In this document: positions 55,586-61,418 of the stretch, piece after piece
How the letters are laid out: every line of letters begins with the position of its first letter
Position numbering within the stretch: the first letter of the stretch is position 1
The notes under the pieces: model-generated
What the model was told of the DNA's origin: nothing
What the model saw: only the letters and a program-made list of their open reading frames with translations
Databases searched by the model: none
NCBI RefSeq assembly: GCF_004004565.1
Contig: NZ_SACM01000001.1
Span: forward strand, 868,001-932,000
Length of the DNA: 64,000 nt
From: Inhella crocodyli
GTDB taxonomy: Bacteria; Pseudomonadota; Gammaproteobacteria; Burkholderiales; Burkholderiaceae_C
Direction of reading: 5' to 3'
Translations under genes and position numbers: made by a program

Positions 55586-57259
55586 ATGACGAACGAAGAG
55601 ATCCTTGCCCAATTCGGTCCGCGCGAATCGATGGAGTACGACGTCGTCGTCGTGGGCGGCGGCCCGGCCGGCTTGGCCACGGCCATCCGCTTGAAGCAGT
55701 TGAATGCCGACCTGAGCGTGGTCGTGCTGGAGAAGGGGTCCGAGGCCGGCGCCCACATCCTGTCGGGGGCCGTGATGGACCCACGCGCCATCACCGAACT
55801 CTTCCCCAATTGGAAGGAACTCGGCGCCCCGCTGAACCAGCCGGTCAGCGGCGACGACATCCTCTTCCTGAGCGAGACCGGCGCCACCCGCACGCCCGAC
55901 TTCTTGGTGCCGCGCAACTTCCACAACGACGGCTGCTACGTGGTCAGCCTGTCCAACGTGGTCAAGTGGATGGCCCAGCAGGCGGAGAGCCTGGGCGTCG
56001 AGGTCTTCGCCGGCTTCGCCGCCGCCGAGGTGCTGTTCGACGAGCAAGGCCGCGTCAAGGGCGTGGCCACCGGCAACATGGGCGTGAAGAAGGATGGCGA
56101 GCCGGGCGACGACTTCCAACTCGGCATGGAACTGCACGGCAAGTACACCGTGTTCGCCGAAGGCGCCCGCGGCCACCTGGGCAAGCAGCTCTTGGCCAAG
56201 TACCGCCTGACCGAAGGCAAGGACGTGCAGACCTTTGCCATCGGCATCAAGGAGCTGTGGGAAGTGCCGGCCGACAAGGCCCAGCCGGGCAAGGTGGTGC
56301 ACACCGCCGGCTGGCCGATGACCGACGACACTTTCGGCGGCGGCTTCCTCTACCACCTGGACGGCAACCAGGTGACCCTGGGCTTCGTGATCGGCCTGGA
56401 CTACCAGAACCCGCACATGAGCCCTTTCGAAGAGATGCAGCGCTGGAAAGCCCACCCGGCCATCCGCGCCCACCTCGAAGGCGGCAAGCGCATCGGCTAC
56501 GGCGCACGCGCCATCAACAACGGCACGCCGCAGGCCCTGCCCAAGACCGTGTTCCCCGGCGGCGCGCTGGTGGGCTGCGACGCCGGCTACCTGAACGCCG
56601 CCCGCATCAAAGGCAGCCACGCCGCTATCAAGAGCGGCATGCTGGTGGCCGAAGCGGCCGCCTCCGCCCTGGCCTCCGGTCGCGCACAGGACGAATTGGT
56701 CGAGTACCCCGCCGCCTTCGAGAAGAGCTGGCTGTTTGAAGAACTGCAGCAAACCCGCAACTTCAAGCTCTGGTTCAAGAAGGGCAAGACCGTGGGCCAG
56801 CTGATGACCGGCATCGAGCAGTGGCTGCTGCCCAAGCTCGGCGTGCAAAGCCCGCCCTGGACCCTGCACAACCACAAGGCCGACCACCAGGCCTTGAAGC
56901 CGGCCTCCGCCTGCGCGCCGATCGCCTACCCCAAGCCCGACGGCAAGATCACCTTCGACCGCCTGTCCTCGGTGTTCATCTCCAACACCAACCACGCCGA
57001 AGACCAGCCGGCGCACCTGACGCTCAAGGACGCCAGCGTTCCCGTGGCCACCAACTTGGCGACCTACGCCGGCCCGGAAAGCCGCTACTGCCCGGCTGGC
57101 GTGTACGAGTTCGTGAAGAACGACGACGGCAGCGACCGCCTGCTGATCAACGCGCAGAACTGCGTGCACTGCAAGACCTGCGACATCAAGGACCCGACGC
57201 AGAACATCGTCTGGGTCACGCCCGAAGGCAGCGGCGGCCCCAATTACGTGGGCATGTAA
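55586..57259 (+). CDS. Electron transfer flavoprotein-ubiquinone oxidoreductase
   Basis: A membrane-associated flavoprotein moving electrons from acyl-CoA dehydrogenases via ETF into the quinone pool, 557 aa. The FAD-binding start is YDVVVVGGGPAGLATAIRLK. The quinone-binding part contains GGFLYHLDGNQVTLGFVIGL. The C-terminal [4Fe-4S] cluster ligands are in SRYCPAGVYE and NAQNCVHCKTCDIKDPTQN, and the protein ends SGGPNYVGM as usual. The ATG at 55586 is the family start. The TetR-like palindrome upstream suggests control by fatty-acid or acyl-CoA supply. Confidence 0.95.
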   Translation: MTNEEILAQFGPRESMEYDVVVVGGGPAGLATAIRLKQLNADLSVVVLEKGSEAGAHILSGAVMDPRAITELFPNWKELGAPLNQPVSGDDILFLSETGATRTPDFLVPRNFHNDGCYVVSLSNVVKWMAQQAESLGVEVFAGFAAAEVLFDEQGRVKGVATGNMGVKKDGEPGDDFQLGMELHGKYTVFAEGARGHLGKQLLAKYRLTEGKDVQTFAIGIKELWEVPADKAQPGKVVHTAGWPMTDDTFGGGFLYHLDGNQVTLGFVIGLDYQNPHMSPFEEMQRWKAHPAIRAHLEGGKRIGYGARAINNGTPQALPKTVFPGGALVGCDAGYLNAARIKGSHAAIKSGMLVAEAAASALASGRAQDELVEYPAAFEKSWLFEELQQTRNFKLWFKKGKTVGQLMTGIEQWLLPKLGVQSPPWTLHNHKADHQALKPASACAPIAYPKPDGKITFDRLSSVFISNTNHAEDQPAHLTLKDASVPVATNLATYAGPESRYCPAGVYEFVKNDDGSDRLLINAQNCVHCKTCDIKDPTQNIVWVTPEGSGGPNYVGM

Positions 57260-57280
57260 GCCCCCTCGCGCCCCTTGCTC

Positions 57281-57301
57281 AGGCCCGCCCCGTGCGGGCC
57301 T
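57281..57301 (+). terminator. Terminator-like hairpin after etf-QO
   Basis: AGGCCCGC and GCGGGCCT form an 8-bp perfect stem around CCCGT. The following GTTGCTT is only weakly T-rich. Confidence 0.6.
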
Positions 57302-57343
57302 GTTGCTTGGCGCCATCCCCGTCGATGCCCTAGGCTGTGCGCC

Positions 57344-57892
57344 ATGCCCCACCGACCTCGACCGACGGCCCGTTCCCCCTTGCCCTTCGGCCTATTGGCC
57401 CTGTGTGCGGCACTCGGCGTCGGCAGCCCTCAAGCCATGACGCCCCACCCACCCAACACCTTCGCGCTGAGCTGCCAGGTCCAAGCCCGGGTGCTGGCGC
57501 CCGCGCACATCGAGCTGCACTTCCGCTTGCGCAACGACGGGCCCCAGGCGGTGCAACTGCTGCGCTGGGGCTCGCCGTTCGAGGGCGCCTGGTTCGCGCC
57601 CTTCGTTCGCGTGCAAGGTGCCCAGGGCGAGCTGCCCTACCGGGGCGCCAAGATGAAGCGCGGCGACCCCGCCCCCGACGACTACCTCGCGCTGCGGCCG
57701 GGTCAAACGGCCGAAGCCCTTGTTCGGCTGGAGGAGGCCTTCGACTGGTCGGCGGCGGGGCGCGAGTTGCAAGTCAGTGCCCAGTGGCGTTGGCACGACG
57801 CGCAGGTGGCCGGCCGAAGCACGACCCCGCGCACCCGAGACCGGCACCAAGGCCTGGACCAGGCCTGCGGCAGCCTGCGCATCTCACTCTGA
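57344..57892 (+). CDS. Exported stand-alone copy of the protease N-terminal domain
   Basis: 182 aa, not a named family I can place. A hydrophobic segment (LPFGLLALCAALGVGSPQA) suggests export. The body resembles the N-terminal domain of the M35 protease encoded next: both have a Cys-strand, a central Trp (W75 here, W63 there), Y-R-G (99-101; 86-88), K-R (105-106; 92-93) and G-Q-T (120-122; 107-109), in the same order and spacing. No protease motif is present. It could be an inhibitor, chaperone or targeting partner of the enzyme. The ATG at 57344 is preferred to the frame start at 57275. Confidence 0.7.
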   Translation: MPHRPRPTARSPLPFGLLALCAALGVGSPQAMTPHPPNTFALSCQVQARVLAPAHIELHFRLRNDGPQAVQLLRWGSPFEGAWFAPFVRVQGAQGELPYRGAKMKRGDPAPDDYLALRPGQTAEALVRLEEAFDWSAAGRELQVSAQWRWHDAQVAGRSTTPRTRDRHQGLDQACGSLRISL

Positions 57893-57932
57893 GACGCAGG
57901 CCCTGCAGGCTTCGACTAGCGCGAAGCGGGGG

Positions 57933-57970
57933 TTGCCCCACTCGGGTCTTGCCCCAGCGAGGTTTGCCCC
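57933..57970 (+). repeat. Three TTGCCCC direct repeats upstream of the M35 protease gene
   Basis: TTGCCCC occurs at 57933-57939, 57949-57955 and 57964-57970, spaced 16 and 15 bases, 66 to 103 bases before the protease start. Each sits in a GG-N4-CC context. A close copy of the middle unit, CTCGGGTTTGCCCCAG, occurs at 52876-52891. They could be regulator sites or a chance of composition. Confidence 0.45.
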
Positions 57971-58035
57971 GACTGCGCCAGCTTGCGCACTTTTTCACAA
58001 TTTGAGGCCTCGACACCCCCTCTGCGGACCGCCTC

Positions 58036-59082
58036 ATGAACCTGCGCCTCCCCCTGCTCGCCGCCGCCATCGCCCTGAGTGGCGCCGTGGCCCACGCCGC
58101 CCCCGCCCGATGCCTTGACGTGCGCCTGAGCGCCCCCAGCCCTGTGCTGCGGGGCGACGTGGACGTGACGGTGCAAGTGGCCGTCACCAACACCTGCCGC
58201 CAACCGGTGCACGCCTTGAGCTGGCAGCTGCCGTCCGACGACATGGAGGAGCCCCTGTTCGCCATCACCCGCGACGGGCAACGCGTGGCCTACCGCGGCC
58301 CGCTGGTGAAGCGCGCCCAGCCCGGGGCGGCCGACCACGTGAAGATCGCCGCAGGCCAAACCCTGAACTACAGCGTGGAGCTGACCGGCTCGTACGACCT
58401 CAGCCAGAACGGCCGTTACGCCATCCAGTACGCCGCACGCGGCCACCGCGGTTCGTCGGCCGAAGCCATGGCCTCGGACGCCATGTACCTGTGGCTGGAA
58501 GGCCGCAGTGCCAAGCTGGGCGCCAGCGCCACGGCCCTGCCCAGCGCCGTGACGCCCGCAGCCGCCGGCCTGAGCTACACCGGCCGCTGCACGGCCTCGC
58601 AGATCACCCAACTGCAAAGCGCCGTGACCGCGGCCACCAACTACAGCACCAGCTCGGCCGCCTACTTGTCAGGGATCAGCAGCGGCACGCCGCGCTACAC
58701 CACCTGGTTCGGCACCTACAGCGCGGCCAACCGCGCCACGGCCCTGGACCACTTCCAAAAAGCCGCCAGCGCCTTCCAAACCCAGGCACTGACCCTGGAC
58801 TGCAGCTGCAAGAAGAAAGGCACCTTCGCCTACGTCTACCCCGACCAGCCGTACAAGATTTATGTGTGCGGCGCCTTCTGGACGGCCCCGATGACGGGCA
58901 CCGACAGCAAGGGCGGCACCCTGGTGCACGAGATGATGCACTTCACCGTCATCGCCGGCACCGACGACTGGGCCTATGGCCAAACCAATGCCAAGGCGCT
59001 GGCCATCAGCGACCCGATCAAGGCGCTGAACAACTCCGACAACCACGAGTACTTCGCGGAAAACACCCCGTTCCAGAACTGA
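58036..59082 (+). CDS. Secreted M35 (deuterolysin/peptidyl-Lys type) metallopeptidase
   Basis: 348 aa. A Sec signal (MNLRLPLLAAAIALSGAVAHA) is followed by an N-terminal beta domain (about 22-160) like that of extracellular Lys-specific proteases. The catalytic domain (from about 183) has H298-E-x-x-H302 (TLVHEMMHFTVI) and the aspzincin motif GTDDWAYG, whose D311 is the third zinc ligand. Several Cys (GRCTAS, LDCSCKK, YVCGAF) may form disulfides. The C-terminus ends NDNHEYFAENTPFQN-like, as in the family. It probably digests external proteins. The preceding gene encodes a free version of its first domain. A strong terminator follows. Confidence 0.93.
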   Translation: MNLRLPLLAAAIALSGAVAHAAPARCLDVRLSAPSPVLRGDVDVTVQVAVTNTCRQPVHALSWQLPSDDMEEPLFAITRDGQRVAYRGPLVKRAQPGAADHVKIAAGQTLNYSVELTGSYDLSQNGRYAIQYAARGHRGSSAEAMASDAMYLWLEGRSAKLGASATALPSAVTPAAAGLSYTGRCTASQITQLQSAVTAATNYSTSSAAYLSGISSGTPRYTTWFGTYSAANRATALDHFQKAASAFQTQALTLDCSCKKKGTFAYVYPDQPYKIYVCGAFWTAPMTGTDSKGGTLVHEMMHFTVIAGTDDWAYGQTNAKALAISDPIKALNNSDNHEYFAENTPFQN

Positions 59083-59106
59083 GGCAGGGGCCTTGGCCCA
59101 TCGCCT

Positions 59107-59134
59107 GCGCCACCTTCGGGTGGCGCTTTTTTTT
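59107..59134 (+). terminator. Strong intrinsic terminator of the protease gene
   Basis: GCGCCACC - TTCG - GGTGGCGC followed by eight T (59127-59134). The UUCG tetraloop makes a very stable stem. Confidence 0.95.
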
Positions 59135-59144
59135 GGCTTGCGGG

Positions 59145-60179
59145 TCAAACCACCACGGGCTCGGGCTCCAACTGCACCCCGAAGCGCGCGAACACCGAGG
59201 CCTGGATGGCCTGCGCCAGGGTCAGCACCTCACCCCCGCGGGCCTCGCCCCGGTTGACCAGCACCAAGGCCTGCTTCTCGTACACGCCCGCGCCGCCCAC
59301 GCTCTTGCCCTTCCAGCCGCAGGCGTCGATCAGCCAACCCGCCGCCAGCTTGCAGCGACCGTCGTCCAGCGGGTAATGCACGATGTGCGGCTCGCGGGCG
59401 ATGACCGCACGGCAGGCCTCGGCGGTGACGATGGGGTTCTTGAAGAAGCTGCCGGCGTTGCCGATCACCGCCGGATCGGGCAGCTTGGCGCGGCGAATGG
59501 CCATCACCCAATCGGCCACTTGGGCCGGCGTGGGTTGGGCGATGCCCGCGGCCTCTTGGGCGCGCTGCAGGTCCAGGTAGCCCAATTCGGGCACCCAGCG
59601 CTTGGGGCAGCGGAAGCGAACGCGCAAGATGACGCTGCGGCCAGCCAGGTGCTGCTTGAACACGCTGTCGCGGTAGCCGAAGTGGCAGGCCGCCTTGTCC
59701 AGGCTCACCAGCCGACCGCTCATCAGGTCCAAGGTGTCCAGGCACTCGAAGCGGTCTTTGAGCTCCACCCCATAGGCCCCGATGTTTTGCACCGGCGCCG
59801 CGCCCACCGTCCCGGGGATGAGGGCCAGGTTCTCCAGGCCACCCACGCCTTGCTCCAGGCTCCACATCACCAGGTCATGCCAGCGCTCGCCGGCGCCGGC
59901 CTCGACGATCCAGTCGTCGCCAGCGTCGAGGAGCCGGCGTCCGGGGACCTCCACCTTGAGCACCAGCGGCTGCAGGTCGCGCGTCAAGACGAGGTTGGAG
60001 CCGCCCCCCAAGATGAACTTGCTGGCCCGGCCCCAGTCGGGGTGGTTCACCACCCAGCGCAGGTCGGCCTCCGAGCGAATTCGCACCAAGCGGCGCGCCT
60101 TGGCCGGCAGGCCAAAGCTGTTGTAGGGGCGCAGGTCGACGTCGCTCTCGACGACGGGCGGGGCAAAGGGGGACTCCAT
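59145..60179 (-). CDS. murB: UDP-N-acetylenolpyruvoylglucosamine reductase
   Basis: A FAD-dependent enzyme forming UDP-N-acetylmuramate in peptidoglycan synthesis, 344 aa. Type I (E. coli-like) features: RPYNSFGLPAKARRLVRI, ASKFILGGGSNLVLTRDL, PGTVGAAPVQNIGAYGVELK, FGYRDSVFK and the catalytic Ser in VIGNAGSFFKNPIV. The ATG at 60179 begins MESPFAPPVVESDVDLRPYN. It is divergent from the yajQ gene with a perfect palindrome between them. Confidence 0.96.
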   Translation of the reverse strand: MESPFAPPVVESDVDLRPYNSFGLPAKARRLVRIRSEADLRWVVNHPDWGRASKFILGGGSNLVLTRDLQPLVLKVEVPGRRLLDAGDDWIVEAGAGERWHDLVMWSLEQGVGGLENLALIPGTVGAAPVQNIGAYGVELKDRFECLDTLDLMSGRLVSLDKAACHFGYRDSVFKQHLAGRSVILRVRFRCPKRWVPELGYLDLQRAQEAAGIAQPTPAQVADWVMAIRRAKLPDPAVIGNAGSFFKNPIVTAEACRAVIAREPHIVHYPLDDGRCKLAAGWLIDACGWKGKSVGGAGVYEKQALVLVNRGEARGGEVLTLAQAIQASVFARFGVQLEPEPVVV

Positions 60180-60182
60180 CGC

Positions 60183-60194
60183 GGAGAATTCTCC
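60183..60194. promoter_or_regulatory. Perfect 12-bp palindrome between murB and yajQ
   Basis: GGAGAATTCTCC lies in the 42-base gap. Because it is symmetrical it offers an AGAAT -10-like core on both strands, so both genes could be started from facing promoters or share one operator. For murB the transcript would be nearly leaderless. Confidence 0.4.
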
Positions 60195-60221
60195 CTGCCT
60201 TTTCTCGACACCACCGACACC

Positions 60222-60722
60222 ATGCCCAGCTTTGACGCCGTCCTCGAACCCAACCTCGTTGAAATCCGCCATGGGGTGGAAAACGCCGCCAAGGAAGTCG
60301 GCACGCGATTCGACTTCAAGGGCACGGGGGCCAAGGTCGAGTTGAAGGGCAAGGACAAGGACACCAGCATCGAGATGACCGGCGACTCCGACTTTCAACT
60401 CGACCAGTTGGAAGCCGTGCTGCTGGACAAGATGACCAAGCGCAAGGTCGAGATCACCTACTTCGACCGCAGCGGCAAGCTCGAAAAGCTGGGCGGCGAC
60501 AAGGTTCGCAAGACCTGGACGGTGCGCAACGGCATCCCCAGCGACCTGGCCAAGAAAATCGTCGCCAAGATCAAGGACAGCAAGCTCAAGGTCCAGGCCA
60601 GCATCCAGGGCGATGCCGTGCGCGTCACCGGCAAAGACAAGGACATCCTGCAAGCAACGATCGCGCTGCTTCGCAAAGAGATCGACGACACGCCGCTGAC
60701 CTTCGACAACTTCCGCGACTGA
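60222..60722 (+). CDS. yajQ: YajQ family cyclic-di-GMP-/nucleotide-binding protein
   Basis: 166 aa. It has two ferredoxin-like domains, with MPSFDAVLEPNLVEIRHGVE, the conserved RFDFKGT, DSDFQLDQL, and the C-terminal VRVTGKDKDILQATIALLR. Xanthomonas relatives bind cyclic di-GMP and act as transcription co-regulators; others bind ATP/GTP or RNA. Which of these applies here is not known. The stop overlaps the start of the next gene (TGATG). Confidence 0.93.
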   Translation: MPSFDAVLEPNLVEIRHGVENAAKEVGTRFDFKGTGAKVELKGKDKDTSIEMTGDSDFQLDQLEAVLLDKMTKRKVEITYFDRSGKLEKLGGDKVRKTWTVRNGIPSDLAKKIVAKIKDSKLKVQASIQGDAVRVTGKDKDILQATIALLRKEIDDTPLTFDNFRD

Positions 60723-61366
60723 TGAACGCCGCGGCGCTGCTCCTGGCCCTGGTGCTGCACAGCTCAGCGGCCCTGGCGGCGCCGAGCGTCAGCCTCAATG
60801 GCAGCCTGGGGCCGTCCACCGCCCTGCTGGTCATCGACGGTCAGGTGCGGCCGGTCAAGGTGGGCGAACGCGCCGGCGGCGTCAAGTTGCTGGCCTTGAG
60901 CCCGGGCGGGGCCGACATCGAGGTGGACGGGCGGCGCTACTCCTTGGCCTTGGGCGCCACGCCGGTGGCCCTGGGGGCAGGCAGCGCGGGCGCAGGGGCG
61001 TCGCGCGTGGTGCTGTTTGCGGGCAGCGGCGGCCACTTCGTGACCGATGGCAGCGTCAATGGGCTGCCCGTGCGCTTCATGGTCGATACGGGCGCCACCC
61101 TCGTGTCCTTGAGCGAATCCGACGCCGCCCGGCTCGGGATCAACTTCCGCAACGGCCGGCGTGTGCCTTTCAACACCGCCAACGGCGTGGTCGCGGCGCA
61201 CATCGTCAGCCTGAACAAGGTCAAGGTGGGCGACGTCGAGGTGTTTGGGGTCGACGCTGCCATCGTGCCCGCCGCACTGCCGGTGGCCTTGCTGGGCAAC
61301 AGCTTCCTGAACCGCTTCCAAATGCGGCGGGAGAACGACACGCTGACCCTCGAACGAAGGCCCTGA
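60722..61366 (+). CDS. Retropepsin-like aspartic protease (TIGR02281 type)
   Basis: 214 aa exported protein. Signal MNAAALLLALVLHSSAALA, then an SH3-like N-terminal segment with a Gly-Ala linker. The single-lobed aspartic protease domain has catalytic D122-T-G (FMVDTGATLVSLSESDAARL), TANGVVAAHIVSLNKVKVGD as flap region, and LPVALLGNSFLNRFQM with the second hydrophobic-hydrophobic-G motif. Such proteases work as dimers in the envelope; the substrate is unknown. It is coupled to yajQ and followed 52 bases later by the TPR gene. Confidence 0.88.
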   Translation: MNAAALLLALVLHSSAALAAPSVSLNGSLGPSTALLVIDGQVRPVKVGERAGGVKLLALSPGGADIEVDGRRYSLALGATPVALGAGSAGAGASRVVLFAGSGGHFVTDGSVNGLPVRFMVDTGATLVSLSESDAARLGINFRNGRRVPFNTANGVVAAHIVSLNKVKVGDVEVFGVDAAIVPAALPVALLGNSFLNRFQMRRENDTLTLERRP

Positions 61367-61418
61367 TGGCACGGGGCCAGCGCCTAACATCGCCGCCCTT
61401 GCCCTCGACCCCTTCACC

